Shown here piece by piece: positions 37,201-49,200 of a DNA stretch of 64,000 nucleotides. Numbering within the stretch: the first letter of the stretch is position 1; each line of letters opens with the position of its first letter. This DNA is from Kalmusia sp. IMI 367209. Its lineage: Eukaryota; Ascomycota; Dothideomycetes; Pleosporales; Didymosphaeriaceae. Under the pieces are notes generated by a model that was given only the letters and a program-made list of their open reading frames with translations, had not been told where the DNA came from and ran no database searches. The position numbers and the translations under genes are program-made. The stretch is taken from contig JAPEUQ010000012.1 of the NCBI GenBank assembly GCA_027946365.1, positions 1 to 64,000 on the forward strand. The letters are read 5' to 3'.

Positions 37201-40200
37201 AAGCTCGACTCTGGAGTTCTCGAAGACCCTAATTTCGGCTGCGCTCGCCATATCGGAGAGTCTTGGCTTCTGGAGGATATGCGCCACCAGGAGATGAATG
37301 TTGACCTCTCTAGCCGCAGCGACAAGCCTCATTGCCAGAATGGAATCTCCACCCCGCTGGAAAAAGGTGTCGTCGGCACTGATGGAGATTGGCTCTAAGC
37401 ATAAAATCTTGGCCCATAGCTCACGGAGTCTGATTTCCATATCCGTAGTGGGTTCACGTTGCGACCGCTCGTTCAGAGAAGCCAAAGTAAGCTGTGAGCT
37501 GGTGAGATCATTTCCAAGCTGTACAAGCGTGCGACGATCAGTCTTTCCCGAGGCCGTCAACGGTATAGAGGAAACGGGAACGAAGAGCGTCGGAATCATG
37601 TATGCCGGTAGCTGCCTTTCTAGAGCGCGACGGACGTCCTGTGTAACATCCTGAATGGCCTCAAAGTCCGACACAACGTGGAAATCATTAGAGTCGAACC
37701 AGCTACTGTTGGTACAGATGAAAGCAGTCAAGGCTGGGTGGCTCTGGCGTTCCACAGGCTTAATCACATCGACCGCCACCTGCCAGTTTTTGTCCTGAGG
37801 GATAAATCGTTTCAGGTTGAACTCTACTTCCCCAAGTTCCAGGCGCTGGCCGCGCAATTTGATCTGTGTATCCTTGCGACCGATGAATTGAATCATTCCG
37901 GTCGACGGATCATATCGAGCCAGATCGCCAGTCTTGTAGAAGCGTTTGCGACGTCCTGGATCGAAGTCTTGAGCCCATGCAGCATTCTCGATAAACGCCG
38001 CATTAGTCTTGGCTTCATCGTTGAGATATCCTCGCGCCAGCACCGGACCTTCAATTACGAGCTCCCCAACGCAGCCGATTGGGACCAGCCGGTCGTGATC
38101 AGTTGGGTGGACGATCCAGGTCACTGCGCCGACTCCATGGCCAATCTGTTCAGGGCTCGAGTTCAGACTCATGGCCCCGAAAAATACACACCAGATGGTG
38201 CATTCAGCAGGGCCATAGATGTTTCCGAGGTATATTCTATCGGCCCAGTCTTTTATTATACTGCGTGTCAGTGCCTCACCACCGACAATAAGCTTTTCAA
38301 GCGTGGGGACTTCCTCAGGCTGAAGAAGGCGGACGACTGTTGGCGTGAGACAGGCCCAGGTAACATTGAACGAGGTGATGGTGCTCGCGAGGTGATTGAC
38401 ACAGTCATCTCGAGACGGGACGCAGACGCAACCACCCAGCATGAGAGTCGCAAAGATGTCGCTAAGACTGACATCGAAGGTGTACGCTGCGAACTGCAGG
38501 ACTCGGGACTGAGCATTGATACCAGCCAGTTTGCCATGGAGTATACCACTCGTTACGAGGGCAGAGTGCTCCACGACGACCGCCTTAGGGTTACCAGTGC
38601 TTCCTGAGGTGAATATGGCATACGCAGGAGCGGAAGGAGACACCTCCCGGGTGAAACCCAAATCAGCGGAGGCAGGTGGTAACTTGTCCATGGTGGATTG
38701 AGAAACTTCCAAGACGATCACATCACTACTACCTTGAAACAATTCGACATTCTTTGTGGAGGCTAGGATAATATGGGCGTTGGTCTGTTTAGCGATAGCC
38801 TGGCGTCGTTGGGTTGGGTGGGTAGGGTCAATTGGAACAAACGCTGCCCCGGATTTGAGGACGGCCAGCATGGCCACGATGGTCCACGCTGACTTTTCGA
38901 AACAAAGGGGAACAAACTGATCCTGTGAAGGGGTCACACCATGGCTGTTCAGAAGAGAAGCCAGTTTATCGGAGAGTTCATTCAGCTCCTGGTAGGTAAA
39001 TGAGGCATCCCAGCCATTCACAGCCGGTCGTCCGGACCGGCACCAGACTTGTCGTTTTATCACCTCGTGGACGCAGTCATGGGTTGTCTCGGGACATTTA
39101 GCGTTCCAGGCCTTGATCATCTCGTCATCGTGGCGGCTGAGGGATCGCACATGGCTAAGTGAGGTATTGGTAGAGGAGGTGACAAGCTGGGTCAAAACAT
39201 GCTCGAAGTGGTAGAGGACATGACCAAGGTGCTCGTCAGCTAGGAGGTTGCGGTCGAAGTGAGCATTGACTTTGATTCCATCACTCTGTATGAAGCACTC
39301 GATGGTAAGCGGGTTAACATAAAATCCTGTTTCGTTGTCGCCCATAGCGACAGGGGAGTTGAAGATGGTCGAGTTGCTCTCAATGTCACCCTGAACCACA
39401 AGAATATTTTGGAAGTCCGCTGCCTCCCGAATGCCACTGCTGAGGTGCCGGATGTCCTGGAGACCAGTTTGTTCAAAGGCGATCATAGCCACCGCTTGGT
39501 CCTGGAGTTGTCTCAAGAACTCCCCGACCGACATGCCAGAGTCGGAGAGGCAAATCCGGATAGGCACAGTGTTTAGCGTGGGCCCAACCATATGGTCAAT
39601 GCCGGGAATAGACACGGTACGGCCACTTAGGGTCAGACCAAAGGCGATGTCGTCACCACCGGAGTATTCCATGAGCGTCAGTGCCCACGCTGCTCGAATC
39701 AGGATTGAGCTAGTCACTGAGGAGTCGTTGGTCCAGGGCACGGTGGCATAGTGTTGCACTATCCCGTTGGCGCGGGATGGGAATGTTGAGCTTGGGAGAG
39801 GGGGATAGTGAGTGACATTAGCATCGGCGAACTCTGAACGCCAAAACCGCTCAGATGCATCTGTCTTAATCGCTTGGAGGTTATGAATGAATTGGTTGAA
39901 TGGGGCGAAAGGTACTGGGGATCGCTGGTGGTAGAACTGCTCCGCCGTGCTGAACAGAAGCGAGACGGTCCATCCATCATAGATTGCGTGGTGTGCAGTC
40001 CAGACAAAGTAGTTGGCTTCTTCTGCCATAACCAATCCACAACGGCTTAATCGCTGGCCGAGGCCCATTGGTAGAGCCTGGTCAGATGTTAGGAAACCCC
40101 GAAGATTTCCAGACACTGTCCAAGTCAGAGTCTCATCTACGACAACCTGGGCAAGACCGTTGTCTATCTCTATGATTCGAGTGCGCAGGGGGAGACGAGG

Positions 40201-43200
40201 CCGCCAGAGTGGACTCCCAAGCAGATTTGAGTCGGTCTAGATCGATGTCATCAGGCAGCTTGAAGACGTTCTGCATGACATATGCTCCTGGCTGCTGAAG
40301 AGAAAGTGCCAATAATCCCTGCTGAAGAGGCGTACAAGGGTAAACATCAACAATGGAGTCCATCTCAACATCACAAGCTGCCGCAGCAGAAGCCTTGAGT
40401 GTAGCAAGGTTGGTGCCGACATCTGCCATGAGGGAAAATGGCTCAATATCCAAAACCTTCGAGTTATCCGCCTTGGCACAAACCTCCGACATGGCAGATA
40501 AAGTAGCAGATTGGAATATATCACCTACAGTGAGGACGATATTCTCCTTCAATGCACGGGAAACGAGCTGCATGGCCTGGATCGAGTCCCCGCCTAATCG
40601 GAAGAAACTATCCTCTCGTCCGATCAAGCCATGGTCGAGATGTAGGACTTGACTCCATAATCGCTGCATTGTCTTCTCCATCTCAGTCACTGGAGCCGTT
40701 CTTTTTCTATTTTGGTTGGCGGAACAGGACACCAGCTGTTCTGCTGTGAGCTGGGCTCCGAATTGACGCAGAGCTCGACGGTCTGTCTTCCCCTGAAGTG
40801 TTGACAGGGAGGAAATTGATAGGGATGTAGACAGAGGGTATCATCCACTGAGCCAGGGTAGAGGCCAATCCAGCTTCAATCTTGACAAGTTCCCTGTGTA
40901 TATCTTCCAACCTCGACTCCCAGAACTCGAGTTCATTCTCGGCGCTGGTTTTGTCCTCGCAGGAGATGAAGCCTGCTAGAAGAGGGTCGCCATCTCGATG
41001 GAAAGGCTGGATGATTTGGACTGCCACCTGCCATTCACTGGGAGAGAGCTTTTTTAAGTGGTGTTCTACCTCACCTAGCTCAAGGCGCTGTCCTCTGAAT
41101 TTGACCTGGTTGTCCTTTCTCGCTACAAAGCTGATGGTCCCATCTGTATTGTATCGTACGACGTCACCAGTTTTGTAGAACCGCCGCCCTGGAGATGATG
41201 CCCACTTCAGGTCTGTGACGAAGGCCGCGGCGGTCTTGACAGGGTCGTTGAGATAGCCTCGTGCTTGGATCGGGCCCTCAATCAGCAATTCTCCAGGACA
41301 TCCAATAGGCATCAGGCGATGGTGATCTGCGACGTCTACAACCCACTGACGGCAGCCGTTGAGTCGACGCCCGATATTCGTCGGGTCTGCATCCCGGCCG
41401 ACGCCCGCAACCATGTTACTCCAGATAGCACACTCAGCGGGGCCATATGTGATGATGAAGCGGACCTTGTCATGCCAATGAGCGATATTGGTCACAGTGG
41501 CCGCTTCACCACCCACCGCAAGTGTTTTGAGTTGAGGGACGACCTCGACTGCGTCGAGGAGGTCGGCGACAGTAGGTGTGAGGAATGCCCAATTGACCTT
41601 GAGTCGATTGATTGCGCCAGCAAGGTTGTCATAACGATCATGCACAGATGGTACACAGACACAGCCGCCGACCATAAGGGTGGTGAAGATCTCGCCAACA
41701 CTAACATCATACACATAGGATGAGAATTGAAGCACTCGGGAGTCTTCATCAATACCGAGTGCGGGGGCGTGGCAACAAGCACTTGAACACAATGCGCGGT
41801 GTTCGAGGACAATACCCTTTGGAGTCCCAGTACTGCCACTTGTAAAGAGGACGAAGATTGGGTTCTCCGGTTTGACTTCGCATCTAGGCGGCTCCCTCGC
41901 CGATGCGCCTTCAAACAGGCTGGGATCAACGACTAGGACTGAGTCGACTAGCGGAGCAACAATGGCAGAGCACGATGGCGCGGCGAGCACAACGGGTGGT
42001 TTGCAGTCGCGGATGATACTCTTCAGACGATTCGTCGGATGGCGAGGCTCCAATCCCACGCATGCACCACCAGCCTTAAGGATAGCCAACATGGCCACCA
42101 CAGTCCATCCGGACTTTTCAAAACACAAGGGAACGAGGGTCTCCGGACCGACTCCGTAGCTTACTAATTGATGAGCTAAATGAGTAGAGAGGGTGTCAAG
42201 TTCTCGGTAGGTCAAGGTGACATCCCACGCGCAAATAGCCTCGGCCTCTGGTCTGCTACGGACCTGTTTGCGGATGATGTGGTGCACGCAGGAGTCGGTG
42301 GACTTGCTCAGTGGGATATTCCAGGTTTGCAGCTCTTCAAAATCTGCTGGACTGATCGTCCCAACAGCAGAAATTGGCTTGTCCCCACCAACCAGCATCA
42401 GCTGGCGAATGATATGCTCAAATTGTTGCAGGATTCGCTTCATCTGATCAGTAGAAATGAGTTGCGAATCGAAATACGCTGCCATCTCCAAAGTCTCCCC
42501 ACCTATGGTGCATTCGATCGTCAACGGGTGAGCGAAGAATCCCGCCGTTTGATTGGCCGTGGCGCTGATGTTGCTGAAGATGGAACTTTTGTTGTCTTGT
42601 CCATTCTCAGTTTGTGACTGGACCACCAGGAGATTCTGGAAATTAGTGATAGCCCGGTATGTCGGGCCTAATTGGTCTGCGATCTCCCGCAGACCCGTCT
42701 GCTCGAATGGCATCATTTCGATGGCCTGCCGCTGCACGGCCCGGAGGTAGTCCCGGACGCTCCATGTGCGATCAACTGAAACATGTACCGGCACTGTATT
42801 GATCGTCGGTCCCACGATTTGTTCGATACCAGGGACGGCACTGTTGCGGCCATTAAGGGTCACGCCAAAGACCGTGTCTGTCGATTGACTGTAGTCCATT
42901 ACAAGTAGAGCCCAAGCCGCACGAATAAGTGAAGACTGAGTCAGGTCCGGGTTCAGGCGCCAGGACCAGTTAGAAGGAAGATGAACCATCTTGCTGTCGG
43001 CGCTGACCTGATAGTGGCTGGATGGCAGGGCTGGGAATTGGATCGAGCTCGCATCCTTGAGATGTGCCCTCCAGAAGCTGGCCGTTGTCTCTTGATTCAT
43101 CTTCATGAGTCCTTGAATAAAGAAGCTGTAAGGCGGAGATGGGGTGGTGGATAGTTGCCAATAGTTCTTCTCAATTGTCTCGAATATTAGCTTCATGGAC

Positions 43201-46200
43201 CAACCGTCGTAGATGGCATGGTGCGCGGTCCAAATAAATTTACGCCCGACCATGACGAAGCGCTGGAGAGGCTTTGCCAGGCCCATGGGTTTCCCCTGAT
43301 CTTCCTTGAGGTAGGTGTCGATATCTGTAGCAGTAGGCCATATGATTTCGTCGCTGATAACCACCTGGTAGAAGCCCTCATCCTCCGTTCCAATGATTCT
43401 GGTACGAAGAATTGGCGTAGATATGATGGTCGCTTCCCACGCCCGCTGAAATCTCACAACATCTACCTCTTTTGGCAGCATATACGTGTTTTGCACGACA
43501 TAAGCACGGGACTGCTTGGCCGTCAGAGCAATGAGGCCCTTTTGGAGAGGAGTGCAGGGATATATATCCTCAATCACGGCCTCTGCAACGCCGCACGCCG
43601 ACGCAGCTTCCGACCGTAGACTCTGCACCTTTTTGGCGTCAACCTGGGAGAAGGGCTCAACGTGAGTCGGTCCACTTGAGACATCTCCAGCAGGTAGTTT
43701 GACCATCCGCGTCGCCATCTCCGAAAGAGTAGGATACTCGAAGATGTCAGCCACGGTCAAGGCCATCCCCTCCTCTCTCGCTGCTGCAACGAGTCGAATA
43801 CCTCCGATTGAGTCACCACCGAGCTCAAAGAAGTTGTCTTGGACACCAATTGACTTGGGCTCGAGCTGGAGACATTTTCCCCATAGACGCTGCAGCTGTT
43901 TTTCGGTGGGGAAGGCTGGCTCACTGTGATCATTTTCTTTCTGCAGCGAACAAGCCTTCACTTGATCCGCCGACAAGCTCGCACCAAACTCCTTGAGACT
44001 CTTCCTGTTTAATTTTCCGGGGCTCGTTAATGGGACAGCTTTGATAGGCACATAGAGACTTGGAATCATGTGTCTGGGAAGCACCTTGACGAGCTCCTTC
44101 TGTAGGGTCGGCAGAAGCAAGCCTAGAACACCCTTGGCGGTCAAATCAAGCTCGATCTCCCCTCCAGTTACTATCCGATCTGGCCAAATGCACAGGAAGA
44201 CAGTGAGAACGGGTCTGCGGCCACGAAGCACGATTTCAGCCAAGATCTTCCAGTCGTTCATCAAAAGCTTCCGCAGATGGTGTTCGATCTCGCCTAGCTC
44301 TAGCCGTTTGCCATGTAATTTCGATTGCGTGTCTTTTCGTCCGATGTAATGGATTGTTCCATCGGGATTATATCGGACAAGGTCCCCAGTCTTGTAAAAT
44401 CGTCGACCCGGTGCCCAGGAAGGACCGGTGATGAATGCTGCATCGGTCTTGGCCTGGTCATTGATGTAGCCCCGGGCGAGAATTGGGCCTTCGATGAGCA
44501 TCTCTCCTGCGCAGCCAACGGGGATGAGCTGTTGATAGTCGTATGGATCTACAATCCACGCTGTAGAACCGACGGAGCGCCCGATCATGGTAGGGGCGTC
44601 TGTGACCTTGACCTTGTTCGCCATAACGGACCAAATAGTCGTCTCAGTAGGCCCATAGAGATTGTGCAAGTCCAAGCAAGAGCTCCAGGTGTCCAGAATC
44701 TCCCGAGTTGGCGCCTCACCGGAGATGGCCAGTGCGCGGAGACTGGGAACTTCAGACGGGTGTATCAAACTTGCCATCGCTGGTGGCAGACAGGCCCATG
44801 TTACCTTTTTCGCTCGGATAAAGGCAGCGAGGTTGTTCATCCGCTCAGATTCGGGGGGAATACAAACACAGCCTCCGTATATCAGGGTCGCGAAAACCTC
44901 CGCGAGACTGACGTCGAAAGAATAGGCTGCAAATTGAAGTACCCTGTTGGACGGGGACAAGTGCAACAATTTGCCATGCTCCACGAGGCTGGTGGCGAAT
45001 GCCTGGTGGTGCACCATGACTCCCTTGGGAACGCCAGTGGAACCCGAGGTGAATATCACATATGCCAGATCATTCAAGGCGGGAGACTTCACGGTTTTTT
45101 GCGCTATCATCGGAGGCTCTTGGGTGAGTGTAGAGCGAGAAACCTCAATCACGTCCGAAAACTGGGTGCAGTATTTCTTCAACGACGCGGAAGTTAGAAG
45201 AACCCTAGCCTCCACAGCCTGCAGGATATGCTGTTGCCTTTCAATGGGATTGGAAGGGTCGAGAGGAACGAAAGCAGCACCGGACTGGATGATGGCCAGC
45301 ATGGCGACAACTGCCCACGCGGATTTTTCGAAGCAAATCGGGATACAGACCTCTGGTTTGATATATCCTTGCATGGTCAGCTGCTCCGCGAGCCTAGCTG
45401 AAAGATCTGCCACTTCGGAGTAGGTAAATTTCTCATCCCAAGCGTCAATGGCAATGTGAGTGGAGCTCTCCTGCACTTGGCGCATAAAAAGCTCGTCGAC
45501 GCAATCATTGACAGGCGCTATCAAACTTGTATTCCAAGCCTGAATATCCTGTTCATCAAGCCTGTTCAGCCGCTTGAGATCTTTGAGGGACTGTTCATGC
45601 GCAAGGCCAAGAACAAGCTCATTCAGGGTCAACTCAAGCTGAGCGATGATGCGGTCCATCTGCCGTGCAGACAAAATTTTCGAATCATAGTTGGCAACGA
45701 TATCGACCCCATGGTCCGTGATCGTACAGCCGATGACTAGCGGGTTCGTGAAGAAACCGGCTTCATCTGCTGCACTGGGACGGTTAAACAGAAAGGACTC
45801 ATTGACAGCAGCCACAGAAGCGTCCTGGATGACGAGGATATTTTGAAAATTGCACACATCTTGGAATTCGGATCCCAGCTGCTGGATCTGCTGGAGACCC
45901 ATGTGCTCATGGTTGATCATCTCCACAGATTGCTTTTGAATGCTTTCGATATAGTCCTGGACGGACTGTGAGCGCGGGCATTGGACCCGTAGAGGAACGG
46001 TGTTGATAGTGGGACCGGCTAGACGCTCGATGCCCGGTAGCGAGGCATTGCGTCCACTGATGGTCACACCAAAGACAACATCTTCCTGGGCGCCGGAGTA
46101 CTCTGCCACGACCAAAGCCCATGCCGCGCGAATGAACGTCGATGCGGTCAAACTCTGGTTTGTGGCCCACGGAAGAATCGCAGAGTGATGGCGGATAGCA

Positions 46201-49200
46201 TGTTCGCTGATGTGGGTGCCAGTGGGAGGCGATGGGAATGGCTCATAGTTATTGGCAGCCCCGGCCAGCTGCAGGCGCCAGAAGTCCTGGGTCTCGGAAA
46301 ACGAGGACTCCGTCACTGCCTTGATAAAATGACTGTAGGGCAGCAAAGGTAGTGATTGTGCTCCAAGATACGCAGCCTCGACGCTTTCCAGTACCAACCG
46401 CACCGTCCACGCGTCGTATACACTGTGGTGCGCACTCCACACGAATGTCTTTCCTTCTCCTGTAGCATTTTCAACAATCGCATAGCTGGTCAAGGGTCGG
46501 CCCAAGGTAATGGCCATGGTTCTATCCTCAAGGTTGGAGTCGATCCACGATATTGGTTCATCAATGATGACCTGGACGAGACCGCACTCTTCAGTATAGA
46601 CAATACGTGTGCGTAGAACGGGGGGTCTTCTTGACGGTTGCGGCCCAGGCTTGTTTAAATTGGGCGATATTGATAGTGATTGGAAGCTGGAATGATTGTT
46701 GAGCAACGTAGGCCCCGCCTTTTTTCGCAGATATTGCGATGAGACCTTGCTGGAGAGGGGTGGATGGATATATATCCTGGACCCGAGAGAAGGATGAACA
46801 CCGCACAGCTCAGCACAACGCTGTCGAATGGACTCAATAGACCCCGAAAGCTTCAACAAACTGAATGGTACCACGGCATTCTCAGTCTGCTCCTCGTCTT
46901 CTTTCCGACGCGTAGCAAGAGCTAGATCAGCTAGCGTCGCACACTTAAAGATGTCCGCGATAGTCAAGCTAATTCTCTGCCCTCGCGCGATCGCAACGAG
47001 GCGAATCGCCTTGACCGAGTTTCCTCCCAGCTGGAAGAAATTGTCATCGGCGGTAATATGTGTGCACTCGATCTGTAAGACCTGGCTCCATAAGTTGCGC
47101 AGTCGGAGCTCTGCTGGGCTCAACGCGGCACGCTTGTACTGGGCGTCATTGTCAGCTGAGGGTCTGTAAAGCACCAGCTCTTCGATGGCCAACTGTTCCC
47201 CGATGTCGCGCAGCGCACGGCGGTCGATCTTGCCATTACGCGTGAGAGGGAGCTGTGTAACGGGGATGTAAAGGGAGGGAACCATGTACGGAGGTAGAAC
47301 GGCCTTCAACTCTCCCTGGATCTGTTGGCAAACGGTGTTGATTCTGTCAGACTCCTCCTCCGCCGAGATGAATACAGCGAGGGCTGCATTGTCGTTGGTC
47401 AAGTTATTATTCTCGGATCTAGGACTGATTACATCCGATGCAAGACGCCAGGTATCAGGGAGGAGTCGGCGCATCTGATGCTCAACCTCACCCAGCTCCA
47501 GACGCTGGCCATGGAGTTTGACCTGACCGTCCTTCCTGCCCCGGATACTCAATGAACCATCCAGATTATAACACACCAGATCGCCAGTCAGGTAGAAAGG
47601 TTGATCGTGACGGAAGGCGGGATATTTGGCAGTCCACGATGGCGCCTGGATAAACGCCTCGCGGGTCTTCTCCTCATTCCTGTAATATCCCAGTCCAACA
47701 ATAGGACCTTGAATGAGGAGCTCTCCGGTACAACCAAGCGGCACAAGTCGATCATTGTCATCAACATCCACGACCCATGATATACATCCAGCACTGTAGC
47801 CGATGTTGTTCGACTTCCTTCCCGGGGACGTATCATCCTGCGGGCGGGAAGCATGGCTGACAACGGAGGTCTCAGATGGTCCGTAAGCGCATATGACGGT
47901 TGTATGCTTCTCCCAAGCTTCCATAACATGAGCTCCCACCGGTTCGCCACCAAATACGACGATTTTCAAAGTCGTCAGTCGACTGGGATCAATGAGCTGG
48001 GCGAACGATGAAGTGAATAGGGCCCAGTTCGCAGTCATCCGGTTGGCGACTTCCTCGATGTTGTTCAATTTTTCTTCTTCAGTCGGGATACAGACGCAGC
48101 CACCATGGGATAGAGTGGTGAGGATCTCCAGGATGCTGGCATCAAAAGCGTACGAGCTGTGTTGAAGAACCCTGCTGGACGAAGTGATCCGGAGGGCTCT
48201 ACCGTGTGCGAGAATACTGGATGCAATGGATTTATGTGGGATCATGACTCCCTTGGGCTTCCCGGTACTACCAGATGTGAAGATAAAGTAAGCGAGGCTG
48301 TCCAGCGGAATTTCTGGTAGGGCGCTCATAGTGGTATGCGACAGGCCACGGATGTCAGATGATGAGACGGATTCAACCTGGCTCACTAGACCCTCGACGG
48401 TATTGAGCAGGCTGGGAGAAGCTAGAATGACCTTTGGACCCAGCTCAAGCACGATACCCTTGCGTCGCTCGGCAGAATGGAGAGGGTCGAGGAATACAAA
48501 TGCGCCTCCAGCTTTGAGGACTGCCAATGCAGCCACAATATACCATGCGGACTTCTCAAAGCACAGAGGAATTGAGTCGTTTGCCTTGACGCCAAGGGAT
48601 ACCAAGCGGTAAGCGAGAGCTGTGGATAGTTGGTCGAGCTGGTAGTAGGAAAACCTGTCATCCCAGGCCTCAACGGCAGGTCTCTTGGAGTGCTGCTCAG
48701 CAGTATTTTGGATAAGGGATACTACCGATTCATTGACCGGGAGAGGGCATTCAGAGTTGTAGAGACTGATGGTAGAAAGGCCCTCGGGAGAGATCATCTC
48801 GATGTCTCGCATGGATAGAGAGGTGTTTTGAACCAGCTGCCGCAGTATATGAGCCAAAGTATACAAGATATGTTCCGCTTGTTGTGTAGCTAGGACATGA
48901 GAGTCAAAGTAGGCATTAACATCGATGCCAGCCTCGGTAATCGTACATTCTACCGTGAGGGGATGGGTGAAGAATCCAAAGCCCTGTGAATCCTGGGCAA
49001 CTTGGCTAGCAAACCAAGTACTCTCGGGCGAAACGTCAATCTGTGCTTGGACTACCAAGATATTGTGAAAGATACAGGCGGCACGCGAGGCAGGGTCAAG
49101 ATACTGCTTGATTTGAAGCAAACCTGTCTGTTCGAAAGGCATCATATTCACAGATTGTTGCTGCAAGGCATCGAGATACTCCGTCACAGAATGAAAGTTG

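Noticed and set aside
37678..45197. Long plus-strand frames opposite the NRPS, such as 37,678-38,607 and 44,325-45,197
   Set aside because: They are antisense shadows of conserved A-domain sequence, and the same shadow recurs opposite several modules.
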